Of a stretch of 39,863 nucleotides of DNA, positions 16,455-24,278 are shown one piece after another (the stretch's first letter is position 1; the number at the start of each line of letters is the position of its first letter). The stretch spans positions 1-39,863 of the forward strand of contig CADCTF010000151.1 in the NCBI GenBank assembly GCA_902805655.1, read 5' to 3'. Source of the stretch: an uncultured Acidimicrobiales bacterium. GTDB lineage: Bacteria; Actinomycetota; Acidimicrobiia; Acidimicrobiales; CADCTF01. The notes beneath the pieces were generated by a model. The model saw nothing but the letters and a program-made list of their open reading frames with translations, had not been told where the DNA came from and made no database searches. Made by a program: the position numbers and the translations under genes.

Positions 16455-17933
16455 TCAGTCGGACGGGGTGGCGCCGGTCAGCAGCGCCTCGAGCAGCTCG
16501 CTCAAGGAGAAGACGGCGATGCGGGTCCGCTGGTCGGCCACGCCGTAGGGCACCACGAGGTGGTCGCCATGGAGCATTCCGCCGCAGGAGTAGACGACGT
16601 TGGGCACGTAGCCGTCCCGGTCTTCTTCGGTGGCTTCGAGGATCGGCTCGGCCAGGTCGGCGATCACGCGCTCCGGCTGCTCCAGGTCGAGCAGCATGGC
16701 GCCCATCCGGTAGGTGCGCATGGGCCCGACACCGTGGGTGAGCACGAGCCACCCGGCCTCGGTCTCCAGTGGAGAGCCGCAGTTCCCCATCTGGATGAGC
16801 TCCCACGGTTGCTGCGGGCGGCGCACCGGAGTGGAAGGTGAGTGCCATGACCGCGGGTCGGGCGACCGCAGGAGGTGGATGTTCTCCCGGTCCGGCCTGG
16901 AAAGGGCGACGTAGCTGCCGTCGATCGGCCGAGGGAACAGCGCCATCCCCTTGTTCTGCGCCCCCCGGCCGTTCACCGTGGTGACCTCGAAGGAGCAGAA
17001 GTCGTTCGTCTCGATGAGCTGGGGGAGGATCTCGAAGCCGTCGTAGGCGGTGTACGTGGCGTAGTAGGCGGTCGACCCGTCGTCCTCGGTGAGCTGCACG
17101 AACCGGGCGTCCTCCATCCCCTTGCTCTCGAACGGCCCCACCGGCCAGATGAGCCGCTCCTGGATGTGGGTCGTCGCCGGGTCGAACCTCAGGAGGTAGT
17201 TGGACGAAGCCAGCCAGCGCATCAGCTTCGTGCTCTCGTGGGTCACGGCGCGGGGCTCGGAGTCGAGCACGGTGATGGCCGCCTCGAGCTCCTCCGGACC
17301 GAAGTGACGACCCAGCTGGTCGAGCACCCGGGAGGTGAGCGTCACGTCTGCGCCCAGCTCGCGGAGCTTCTGGGCGAAGTGCCTGCGCTCGTAGACCGGC
17401 ACGCCGCGCTCGCCCGTCTCGACCAGCGGACCGGTGTCGTCGACGGTCACGGTGCCGTCGGCCGACACGACCCCGGTGCGGAAGGCGATCGACGAGATGT
17501 GACCCTCACCGATGGCCCGCAGGCTCATCACGAAGCGCTTCCCACCGGGCTCGACACCGCTCTGGTCGGGAGCCGGGACCATCGAAGGATTGGTGACGGC
17601 CGCGGCCTGGAAGGCGTACTCCTGCGTGAGGTAGGCGCCGATCAGCAGCCGCCTCTCGTCATTCACGCCACCGGTCAGGGCCTCGACCTCGCGAGCGTTG
17701 AGCCGCAGCATCTGCTCGAGGTCGCGGTGCCGTCCGAGGAAGCGCCGGCGTACGTCGGCCAGCTGCTCGCGCACCTCGTCGTCGGACACCTTCACGATCT
17801 GCTCGACGATGCGGGTCAGGCGGGGTCGCCCTTCCGCCGAGGGGTCGTCGCCCGGCACGTAGGGCCGGCCGACCACCTTGGAGCTGTCGGGCCGTACCTC
17901 CAGATCGACTCGTTTCCCGGTGATGGTGCGCAC
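16455..17933 (-). CDS. GH130-family mannoside phosphorylase/glycosidase
   Basis: 492 aa from a GTG at 17933, 16 nt after the stop of the MFS gene; no other ATG or GTG lies between. Five-bladed beta-propeller family GH130: key segments are SLRAIGEGHISSIAFRTG, HIQERLIWPVGPFESKGMEDARFV (around the family's MED motif), YTAYDG, and YVPNVVYSCGGMLHGDHLVVPYG. GH130 enzymes cleave beta-mannosides by phosphorolysis (1,4 or 1,2 linkages) or by hydrolysis. An N-terminal extension of about 110 residues precedes the propeller, as in the longer bacterial members. Intracellular, no signal peptide. It is co-transcribed with a sugar-type MFS permease and converges on two glycosyltransferases, so it may process the glycoside those enzymes make. 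Linkage specificity cannot be told from sequence. Confidence 0.85.
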   Translation of the reverse strand: MRTITGKRVDLEVRPDSSKVVGRPYVPGDDPSAEGRPRLTRIVEQIVKVSDDEVREQLADVRRRFLGRHRDLEQMLRLNAREVEALTGGVNDERRLLIGAYLTQEYAFQAAAVTNPSMVPAPDQSGVEPGGKRFVMSLRAIGEGHISSIAFRTGVVSADGTVTVDDTGPLVETGERGVPVYERRHFAQKLRELGADVTLTSRVLDQLGRHFGPEELEAAITVLDSEPRAVTHESTKLMRWLASSNYLLRFDPATTHIQERLIWPVGPFESKGMEDARFVQLTEDDGSTAYYATYTAYDGFEILPQLIETNDFCSFEVTTVNGRGAQNKGMALFPRPIDGSYVALSRPDRENIHLLRSPDPRSWHSPSTPVRRPQQPWELIQMGNCGSPLETEAGWLVLTHGVGPMRTYRMGAMLLDLEQPERVIADLAEPILEATEEDRDGYVPNVVYSCGGMLHGDHLVVPYGVADQRTRIAVFSLSELLEALLTGATPSD

Positions 17934-17949
17934 CGCGTCACGGTACGCG

Positions 17950-19218
17950 CTACCCGCCTTCCGTTCCGCGACCTTCGCTCTCGGCGGCGGCCTGCTTCTT
18001 GCGTCGTGACACCACCGTCTCGTGAGCCATTGCGCCGAACAGGATCGAGACCACGGCCACGAGCAAGGCGTTGACGGCGAGGCCCCACTCGATCGACGTG
18101 GCGTCGGCGATCGCCCCGAGCAGCGGGGGCCCGACCACGAACCCCACATCGCCGGCGCTGCGGTACAGGCCCATGGACAAGCCGCGGAGGGCCGGGGGAG
18201 CGATGTCCGCGGCGTAGGCCGCCGGCGCTGGACCGGCGATGGAGGTGGCCACGGCCAGGAGCATGGCTCCGGCCAGGAACACCGGGACGTTCCCGGCCCA
18301 CGCCAGCAGGGCCAGCGCCACAGCCGTCACCATCCCACTGGGGACGATCGCCCACTTGCGACCCACCGTGTCGGCGAGCCAGGCCGCCGGGGCGATCCCC
18401 ACCATGTTGATGAGGGCCATCAGGGTGAACACCAGCCCGAGCGCGCTGGCGGACATGCCGAGCCGGTCGACACCGAGCAGGGGCATGAGGGTCAGGCGCG
18501 ATCCGTTGCGGGTGAAGAAGATGGCCATGGTCACGAGGGAGACGGCGAGGAAGTCCCGCGATACCAGGAGGGTGACCCACTCCCGCCGCTCGCCCTCCAC
18601 CCGCTTCTTCGGCGCTCCCTGCATGGCCAGGTGCCGCGTCTCGGGGAGCCTGCGCCAGGCGTAGACGGCGGCGACCAGGGCGGAGGCGCCCACCACGAAG
18701 AACGGCGCTCGGAACCCGAGCCAGTCGGCCAGCAGGCCGCCGATGGCGGGGCCTACGGCGACGCCCAGCAGCAGCGCGCCCTGGTTGGTGGCTATGAAGC
18801 GGGCCCGGTTCTCCGGCGTGGAGATGTCGATCAGGTACACCTGGGCCCCCGTCATGTACATGGCCGAGCCGGCGCCGGCGACGAGGCGCCACGCCAGCAG
18901 CGAGCCGATGTCACCGGCGAACCCGGAGCCGATCATCCCCAGGGCGGTGACCACTGGTCCGGCCACCAGCAGCAGCCTTCGGCCGTACCGATCGCTGAGC
19001 ACGCCGAGCGGCACGTTGAGCACCAGGCGGGCGAGTGCGAAGAACGACAGCGTCAGCCCGATCGTGGCTGCGCCCACGCCGAAGCTGCGAGCGAACAACG
19101 GCAGCACGGGCGAGATCACGCCCTGGCCGGCCATCACCAGCACCGTCGAGATGCTGATCATGAGCAGCTGCTCCTGCTCACGCAGCAACCGCACCGAACG
19201 CCGGAGCCGCTCGATCAC
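17950..19218 (-). CDS. MFS transporter
   Basis: 422 aa from GTG 19218, which has GAAGG four nt upstream; the frame extends to 19287 without support. Twelve membrane helices can be followed. The MFS loop 2-3 signature GVLSDRYGRRLLL is present, and a second, weaker copy (AWLADTVGRKWAI) sits between the halves as expected. The sequence is of the drug/sugar DHA1-like type (PENRARFIATNQGALLLGVAVGPAIGGLLADW in the motif C region). Specificity cannot be assigned. Its stop lies 16 nt before the GH130 start, so import or export of a mannoside or oligosaccharide is a reasonable inference. The C-terminal 30 residues are charged and cytoplasmic. Confidence 0.88.
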   Translation of the reverse strand: MIERLRRSVRLLREQEQLLMISISTVLVMAGQGVISPVLPLFARSFGVGAATIGLTLSFFALARLVLNVPLGVLSDRYGRRLLLVAGPVVTALGMIGSGFAGDIGSLLAWRLVAGAGSAMYMTGAQVYLIDISTPENRARFIATNQGALLLGVAVGPAIGGLLADWLGFRAPFFVVGASALVAAVYAWRRLPETRHLAMQGAPKKRVEGERREWVTLLVSRDFLAVSLVTMAIFFTRNGSRLTLMPLLGVDRLGMSASALGLVFTLMALINMVGIAPAAWLADTVGRKWAIVPSGMVTAVALALLAWAGNVPVFLAGAMLLAVATSIAGPAPAAYAADIAPPALRGLSMGLYRSAGDVGFVVGPPLLGAIADATSIEWGLAVNALLVAVVSILFGAMAHETVVSRRKKQAAAESEGRGTEGG

Positions 19219-19331
19219 GATGCCTTCACCGGTGCCGCCTCCGTGTCGGGATGGCCAATCGTTGCCGAGCACGCGGGCGCGGTGCACATGACGACCTGTC
19301 GAGGGGACGCTGGCTGCCCACGGAGCCGCAG

Positions 19332-19337
19332 TAGCGT
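19332..19337 (+). promoter_or_regulatory. -10 box of the APH-like/DUF7064 operon
   Basis: TAGCGT ends 9 nt before ATG 19347, which would give a 5' leader of only two or three bases. No Shine-Dalgarno sequence is visible. Confidence 0.4.
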
Positions 19338-19346
19338 CGGTCGGAC

Positions 19347-20396
19347 ATGGGCAGCTGCCCCACCCCGACCGGCATCGCCGATCTCAGTGCGGACTGGCTC
19401 TCCTGTGCCCTCGGCCGCCCGGTCGCAGATGTCGGCATGACCCCGATCGGCACCGGCCAGGTGGCCGACAGCGTGCGCCTCACCATCGAGTACGTAGACG
19501 GACCGCCCGAGCCCGCCACGCTGGTGGCCAAGGTGCCGAGCGGCGACGAAGCGAGCCGACGGGCGGCGAGGCTGACGCGCACGTACGAGAAGGAGGCCGG
19601 CTTCTTCACCGACCTGGCCGCCGGCGTCCCCGTCCGGACCCCGCACTGCAGCTGGGCCGGGTTCGACGCGGCAACCGACGCGTACGCCGTGGTGCTGGAG
19701 GACCTGGCGCCGGGGGTGCCGGGGGACCAGCTGCTGGGCTGCACGCCGGCCCAAGCTGCGGCGGCGGTCGACGAGGTGGCCCTTCTGCACGGCGCGATGT
19801 GGGGCGCTCCCGGCCTCGATCGGTTCGCCTGGCTGGGCGGCGCGAGCGCAGCAGCTGTTCGGCCGGCCGCCGGCTCGTTCCTGGAGCGGCTCCTGCCCCC
19901 CTTCCTCGAGCGGTACGAGCGCCGGCTGAGCCCCGACGTCGTCGAGCTGGCGCAGCGGGCGGTGCCGCGGCTGTCGAGGAGCGCCCCGGTCGGCGGGCCG
20001 CGCACCATCGTCCATGGTGACTTCCGCAACGACAACCTCATGTTCGGGCACCCCGATGGCCGGGTGTGCGTGCTCGACTGGCAGACCGTCGCCGTGAACC
20101 ACGGGGTCAGCGACCTGAGCTACTTCCTCGGCGGCAGCCTGCTCACCGATGTGCGCCGGGGCCACGAGGAGGAGCTGGTCGGCCGCTACCGAGCCGGCCT
20201 GGCGCGCCAGGGCATCTCCCTGACCGCCGACGAGTGCTGGCGCGGGTACCGCCGCTTCGCCTTCGGCGGGCTGACCATGGCGGTCATCGCCGCCATGCTC
20301 GTGGAGCGCACCGATCGCGGTGACGACATGTTCCTGGCCATGGCCGAGCGGGCCGGCCGCCACGCTCTCGACCTCGACGCGGAGGAGCTGCTCTGA
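19347..20396 (+). CDS. Aminoglycoside-phosphotransferase-fold kinase (APH/ecdysteroid-kinase-like)
   Basis: 349 aa. Kinase-like small-molecule phosphotransferase: ATP-binding lobe with IGTGQVADSVRLTIEY and the Lys in ATLVAKVPS, catalytic loop IVHGDFRNDNLMF (near 222-232, Asp and Asn in place), and metal-binding VLDWQ near 242 in place of DFG. The substitution of DWQ for DFG is normal in this family. Actinobacteria carry many such enzymes, often near acyl-CoA or steroid genes; substrates are mostly unknown and antibiotic resistance should not be assumed. The stop is 2 bp before the next ATG, so the two genes are a translational pair. Confidence 0.85.
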   Translation: MGSCPTPTGIADLSADWLSCALGRPVADVGMTPIGTGQVADSVRLTIEYVDGPPEPATLVAKVPSGDEASRRAARLTRTYEKEAGFFTDLAAGVPVRTPHCSWAGFDAATDAYAVVLEDLAPGVPGDQLLGCTPAQAAAAVDEVALLHGAMWGAPGLDRFAWLGGASAAAVRPAAGSFLERLLPPFLERYERRLSPDVVELAQRAVPRLSRSAPVGGPRTIVHGDFRNDNLMFGHPDGRVCVLDWQTVAVNHGVSDLSYFLGGSLLTDVRRGHEEELVGRYRAGLARQGISLTADECWRGYRRFAFGGLTMAVIAAMLVERTDRGDDMFLAMAERAGRHALDLDAEELL

Positions 20397-20398
20397 CG

Positions 20399-21406
20399 AT
20401 GCCCAAGCTCACACGCATGGACGAGCAGTTCGTCCACCAGATCCCCGAGCCGCTGCCCAACGTCGTCACCCACCACCAGCACTGGCGGGAGAGCCTGTTC
20501 TTCGTGCTCCATCCCCGTGACGGGCTGGGCGACTGCGTGATCCTCACGATGGCGCACTTCCCGGCGCGGGCCGAGCTCGACTCGCTGCAGCTCGGCCACA
20601 TCGGCTCGATGCCCACGGTGGGGCGCCACGCCCGGCCGGCAGGTGACGACCCGCACACCCTGGCGGTCGGTCCCGTGTCCGTCGACATCGCCGAGCCCTT
20701 CCGGCGGGTCGAGCTGCACGTGGCACCGGACCCCGCCGCGCCCGTGTCCCTCGACCTCACCTTCACCGCTCGCACCTCGGCCTACGGCTTGCGCCGGGGC
20801 ACCATGAAGGCCGGCCACGAGACCGTCTGGGACCAGAGCCACATGGTGCAGTCCGGCAGCTACCGCGGCACCGTCGTCCATCAGGGAACGACGCACGAGA
20901 TCGACGACTGGTGGGGCCAGCGGGACCACTCGTGGGGCATCCGGGACCATGCCCGCTGTCCGTTCTGGATGTGGCTCGCCGTGCAGCTGCCCGACGGGAT
21001 GCTGTCCGTCTGGTGTTGGGAGCTGGCCAACGGGGCCCGCATCTACACCGACGGCTGCTGGGCGCCGGCCGACGGCTCGGAGCCCACACCGGTCACCGGC
21101 TTCACCCACGACCTCCACTGGACAGGCGAGGGCGGGGCGGAGGTGTCGTACGAGCGGGATGGCACGCAGGTCACGGGCATCGCCGGCCGAGTCGAGTTCC
21201 TGCTCGAGGGCGGCCGCAGGGTGGGGCTCGACGCCGAGGGCCGGTGGGCGCAGCGCTACGGCGCAGTGGGCGGCGGGCTCAGCCAGGTGGTCGTGAGCGC
21301 GGACGACGGCCGGCGGGGCACCGCCATCTACGAGCTCACAGGCGCCCACCATCACCGGTACTTCCCGGTCTCCCGAGGTCAGCGCCTGCCGCCCGACGGG
21401 CGCTGA
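20399..21406 (+). CDS. DUF7064/DUF7065-like beta-rich protein
   Basis: 335 aa with no signal peptide or membrane segment. Rich in Trp, His and Asp. The centre carries a striking motif WWGQRDHSWGIRDH (about 171-184), which I associate with the DUF7064/DUF7065 pair of domains found in mycobacteria and related genera; they have a lipocalin/CrtC-like beta fold and no proven activity. The N-terminal half has HHQHWRESLFFVLHPRDG. Starts 2 bp after the APH-like kinase, so both are made together and probably act on the same compound. CrtC-like relatives hydrate hydrophobic isoprenoids, which is only a hint. Family assignment from memory of the motif. Confidence 0.65.
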   Translation: MPKLTRMDEQFVHQIPEPLPNVVTHHQHWRESLFFVLHPRDGLGDCVILTMAHFPARAELDSLQLGHIGSMPTVGRHARPAGDDPHTLAVGPVSVDIAEPFRRVELHVAPDPAAPVSLDLTFTARTSAYGLRRGTMKAGHETVWDQSHMVQSGSYRGTVVHQGTTHEIDDWWGQRDHSWGIRDHARCPFWMWLAVQLPDGMLSVWCWELANGARIYTDGCWAPADGSEPTPVTGFTHDLHWTGEGGAEVSYERDGTQVTGIAGRVEFLLEGGRRVGLDAEGRWAQRYGAVGGGLSQVVVSADDGRRGTAIYELTGAHHHRYFPVSRGQRLPPDGR

Positions 21407-21428
21407 ACCGACCGTCGCACGCACGTCC

Positions 21429-21457
21429 GCACAACACCCTGACAAGAAATGTTGTGC
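21429..21457. repeat. Perfect 8-bp inverted repeat, 13-nt spacer
   Basis: GCACAACA and TGTTGTGC flank 13 nt in the 115-bp gap before the GYW-repeat gene, 23 bp after the previous stop. The region is unusually A/T-rich for this window. It may be an operator. A terminator is less likely because no T-tract follows. Confidence 0.5.
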
Positions 21458-21487
21458 TACTTACCGCGGCGGGCATACCACGTGGCG

Positions 21488-21493
21488 TAGTCT
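21488..21493 (+). promoter_or_regulatory. Putative -10 box of the GYW-repeat protein gene
   Basis: TAGTCT fits TANNNT and lies about 28 nt before the GTG start, leaving room for the GAGGGG ribosome site at about 21509-21514. The dyad 21429-21457 lies just upstream, where an activator would bind. No good -35 is visible. Confidence 0.35.
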
Positions 21494-21521
21494 GGGCACG
21501 ACGGCCACGAGGGGACAACCA

Positions 21522-22823
21522 GTGCACAACGGCGGAACAACACGCATGGCGGTACTCGGAGCAGCGACCTTGGTGGTGCTCAGCATCACGGGTGGTGCAG
21601 GAGCGGCCGCCGCAGTCGAGGCCCAGGCCTCGCTTCCGGGCGCCTGCGCGACCACGCTTGTCTCCCAGGAGCCTCCGATCTACGGCTCGTACGGGGAGGG
21701 GCCGAGCACGGTCACCACGCGCAACGACCTGCTGCGGGTCAACGCGCCGGCGGGCACGGTGGTGCACGTCGACCGCGTGACCACCACGCCGAGCGTGGGT
21801 GCGCCAGGGGCGACGCTCGCTGTCGCCCGAGTCCTGGCCGACCCCGCCCTCACCACGGTGGAGCTGAACCGGGCCACTCCCGAACGGCGCATTGCGCCCT
21901 TCACCGGTGGCTACGTCCTGCTCAACCGGCTGGCCGGCGGGCCCCAGCTGGAGCTGTGCGTGGCCGGGCTCGGGACGCCGTCGGAGCTGCAGACGGCGCC
22001 GCCGTCGACCGCCGACCGCACGGAGAGCGCAGCCGGTGACGGCTACTGGATGCTCGGAGCAGACGGCGTCGTCCACGCCTTCGGAGCTGCGCCGCACTGC
22101 GGCGACGCCGACACCATCCGACCTCCCTCCTCGTACGGCGCCGACCTCGAGCCCTTTCCCAACGGGGAGGGCTACTGGGTGCTCGACGGTGAGAACTACG
22201 TCGACTTCGTGGCGTGCGACTTCGATACGGCGATCGACGCCGGCTACCACATCAACGCCTTCTTCGAGGACCGGCTCGTGAACGGCGAGCGGCCGGTCAG
22301 CCTCTCCGCCCTTCCCGATGGCTCGGGCTACTGGGTCTTCACCGATCAGGGTCGCGCGTTGGCCTTCGGCGACGCCCAGCTCTACGGCGACATGGGTGGC
22401 ACCACCCTGAACGGCCGGGTGCTCGACTCCGTAGCCACGCCGACCGGCCGTGGCTACTGGATGGTGGCCTCCGACGGCGGCATCTTCTCCTTCGGTGACG
22501 CCCGGTTCTTCGGCTCGATGGGAGGCCAGCGACTCAACCAGCCGGTCATGTCCATGGCGCCCGACCCGGACGGCCGGGGGTACTGGCTGGTTGCCTCCGA
22601 CGGCGGGATCTTCGCCTTCGACGCTCCCTTCGTCGGCTCGATGGGGGATGTCCCGCTCAACCGCCCGGTGTCCGGCCTCGTGGCCAGCCCGACGGGCGGC
22701 GGCTACCTCATGGTGGCCGAGGACGGCGGTGCGTTCACCTTCGGCGACGTGCCGTTCCACGGCAGCCTCGGGGACAACCCGCCGTTCCAGCCCATCACCT
22801 CGATCGCGGTCCGCAGGGGCTGA
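21522..22823 (+). CDS. Secreted GYW-repeat protein
   Basis: 433 aa from GTG 21522 (GAGGGG about 7 nt upstream). A signal peptide (about 1-32) ends near AAAAVEA. Residues 40-155 form an N-terminal domain with no match I recognise. From about 172 to the end, a unit of about 42 residues repeats six times, each with GYW (or GYL) followed by a DGGIFSFGDA-like turn and F.GSMG. The last four units, at about 268, 310, 352 and 393, are the most regular. Such repeats, probably a beta-propeller-like fold, are common in uncharacterised secreted proteins of Acidimicrobiia and relatives, where they often carry an enzyme or adhesion domain. Outside-the-cell location is well supported; function is not known. 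Confidence 0.85.
   Translation: MHNGGTTRMAVLGAATLVVLSITGGAGAAAAVEAQASLPGACATTLVSQEPPIYGSYGEGPSTVTTRNDLLRVNAPAGTVVHVDRVTTTPSVGAPGATLAVARVLADPALTTVELNRATPERRIAPFTGGYVLLNRLAGGPQLELCVAGLGTPSELQTAPPSTADRTESAAGDGYWMLGADGVVHAFGAAPHCGDADTIRPPSSYGADLEPFPNGEGYWVLDGENYVDFVACDFDTAIDAGYHINAFFEDRLVNGERPVSLSALPDGSGYWVFTDQGRALAFGDAQLYGDMGGTTLNGRVLDSVATPTGRGYWMVASDGGIFSFGDARFFGSMGGQRLNQPVMSMAPDPDGRGYWLVASDGGIFAFDAPFVGSMGDVPLNRPVSGLVASPTGGGYLMVAEDGGAFTFGDVPFHGSLGDNPPFQPITSIAVRRG
22038..22811 (+). repeat. Six tandem GYW repeats, about 42 codons each
   Basis: The units begin near nucleotides 22038, 22168, 22327, 22452, 22578 and 22698. Units three to six keep a strict period of about 126 bp; the first two are diverged, and the second lacks the FGD turn. 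Confidence 0.75.
22803..22822 (+). repeat. 20-bp direct repeat, copy 1 (3' end of the GYW gene)
   Basis: Matches 24254-24273 at 19 of 20 positions. This copy lies within the last codons of the GYW-repeat gene. The two copies bracket the nuoF-like gene. Confidence 0.6.
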
Positions 22824-22834
22824 CGCAGGAGCGA

Positions 22835-24220
22835 TCAGGCCGGGTCGTAGGTCCAGTCGGGCCGCTTGCGCCAGAACGTCTCGTCGTAGGTGGCGACGCC
22901 GTCGGTGAGGTCGATGAGCTTGGGGATGGGGAGCGTCCTCCGCCGGGGGCAGGGGCCCTGCTCCACGTGCTCGGCGAACTCGGCGGGGAAGGTCCGGAGG
23001 ATGCTGCTCACCACGACCTGCTCCTCGATGGCGAGGTAGCACCGGTTGCCGTCGGTCACCCGGGTCAGCCACCGGGCGATGCCGGCGAGATCGCTGTCGT
23101 CTCCCACCCCGGTCTCCAGCCGTTCGAGGTGACCGGTGATCGCGGACGAGCCGATCTTGCAGGGCGGGCACTGCCCGCAGGACTCGATGGAGAGAAAGCG
23201 CGAGTAGAGGTACGCGACCTCGACCATGCAGGTGGTGTCGTCGTAGACGATGAAGCCGGCCGAGCCCATCCCGCTGCCCACGCCGGCGAGCCCCTCGTAG
23301 CTGAGGGGCGCGTCCAACCCGTCGGCGCTCAGCACGGCGTTGGCCACGCCGGAGAAGACCGCCTTGATCGACCGCCCGTGGTGCAGGCCGCTGCCGACCG
23401 CGTCGATCACCTTCCGCAGTGGGGTGCCGAGCTCGACCTCCCCCACGTCGGGAGCCACCACGTCACCCACGACGGTCGCCACGATGGTTCCGGGTGACTC
23501 GGCGGTACCCCTGGATCGGAACCAGTCCGCCCCGCGAGCGAGGATGTGGGGCACGTTGGCCAGGGTCTCGACGTTGTTGACGAGCGTCGGGTTGGCGCCG
23601 GGCCGGGCGATGTCGTGGCGTCCGGCGGTCGACTCCCACCCGAGCTGTGGCGAGGTGGCGAACACCCCGTGCTCGTGCGGTGCGAACCACCGGGGCAGGG
23701 GCGGGTTGCCCTCGATCACCTCGAGCATCGCCTTCTCCTCGCCGAACAGGTACTCGTCCGGCCCGGCCACCACGGTGACGGTGCAGTGCTCGCCGATGCC
23801 GGCTCCCTGAAGCTCCTGTATCGCCCGGGTGACGGCCTGGATCTCCCGCTGGAAGGTGTCCTTCAGGCAGATGAACGCCTCCGCCGCCCCTATCGCGAAC
23901 GCCGCGATCATCATGCCTTCGACCACCTGGTACGGGTTCGCCCGGAGTATGGCCCGATCCTTGAAGGTGCCGGGCTCGCCTTCGGCGCCGTTGCAGACGA
24001 GGTAGCGCCGGTCCTCGTCCTGCCCGGCCACGCCGGCCCACTTGCGGCCGGTGGGGAAGCCCCCGCCGCCCCGGCCCCGCAGGCCCGAGCGCAGGACCTC
24101 CTCGATGGTTCCGGCCGGGCCGAGCTCCTGGGCCCGGGCGACTCCCAGGCCGCCGACGTCGGACGCCAGGTGCTCGTCGAGCGAGGTGATCAGACGATCG
24201 GGCAAGAGGTAGCCGGCCAT
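22835..24220 (-). CDS. Orphan NuoF-like NADH-binding flavoprotein
   Basis: 461 aa, similar in length to NuoF. The NADH/FMN site GRGGGGFPTGRKW (49-61) and NGAEGEPGTFKDR (77-89) are intact, an SLBB-like stretch follows, and the iron-sulfur domain has SCGQCPPC (Cys near 348, 351 and 354) plus a fourth Cys near 394 in GNRCYL, the right spacing for one [4Fe-4S]. A conserved NPTLVNNVETLANVPHI segment is also present. No nuoE, nuoG or hydrogenase or formate dehydrogenase partner gene lies next to it. It may serve as a diaphorase module for a distant complex, such as a ferredoxin-dependent dehydrogenase. C-terminal DETFWRKRPDWTYDPA is an extra tail. A 10-bp palindrome AGGCATGCCT (24222-24231) sits directly before the start. 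Confidence 0.87.
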   Translation of the reverse strand: MAGYLLPDRLITSLDEHLASDVGGLGVARAQELGPAGTIEEVLRSGLRGRGGGGFPTGRKWAGVAGQDEDRRYLVCNGAEGEPGTFKDRAILRANPYQVVEGMMIAAFAIGAAEAFICLKDTFQREIQAVTRAIQELQGAGIGEHCTVTVVAGPDEYLFGEEKAMLEVIEGNPPLPRWFAPHEHGVFATSPQLGWESTAGRHDIARPGANPTLVNNVETLANVPHILARGADWFRSRGTAESPGTIVATVVGDVVAPDVGEVELGTPLRKVIDAVGSGLHHGRSIKAVFSGVANAVLSADGLDAPLSYEGLAGVGSGMGSAGFIVYDDTTCMVEVAYLYSRFLSIESCGQCPPCKIGSSAITGHLERLETGVGDDSDLAGIARWLTRVTDGNRCYLAIEEQVVVSSILRTFPAEFAEHVEQGPCPRRRTLPIPKLIDLTDGVATYDETFWRKRPDWTYDPA

Positions 24221-24253
24221 CAGGCATGCCTACCAGCGCCGACGATCGGGGGC

Positions 24254-24273
24254 ATCGCGGTTCGCAGGGGCTG
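24254..24273 (+). repeat. 20-bp direct repeat, copy 2 (intergenic)
   Basis: A second copy of the sequence at the end of the GYW gene, one mismatch, here in noncoding DNA between the nuoF-like gene and the solute-binding gene. Confidence 0.6.
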
Positions 24274-24278
24274 CAGGG

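Noticed and set aside
21336-23171. 611-aa minus-strand frame and other long antisense frames (12949-14505, 35817-37700 plus)
   Set aside because: Each overlaps genes with clear family motifs in the other frame; sequence is Arg/Gly-rich and without domains.
24222-24231. AGGCATGCCT palindrome as a dedicated operator of the nuoF-like gene
   Set aside because: Ten-base palindromes of this composition can occur by chance, and there is no second site or regulator gene nearby.
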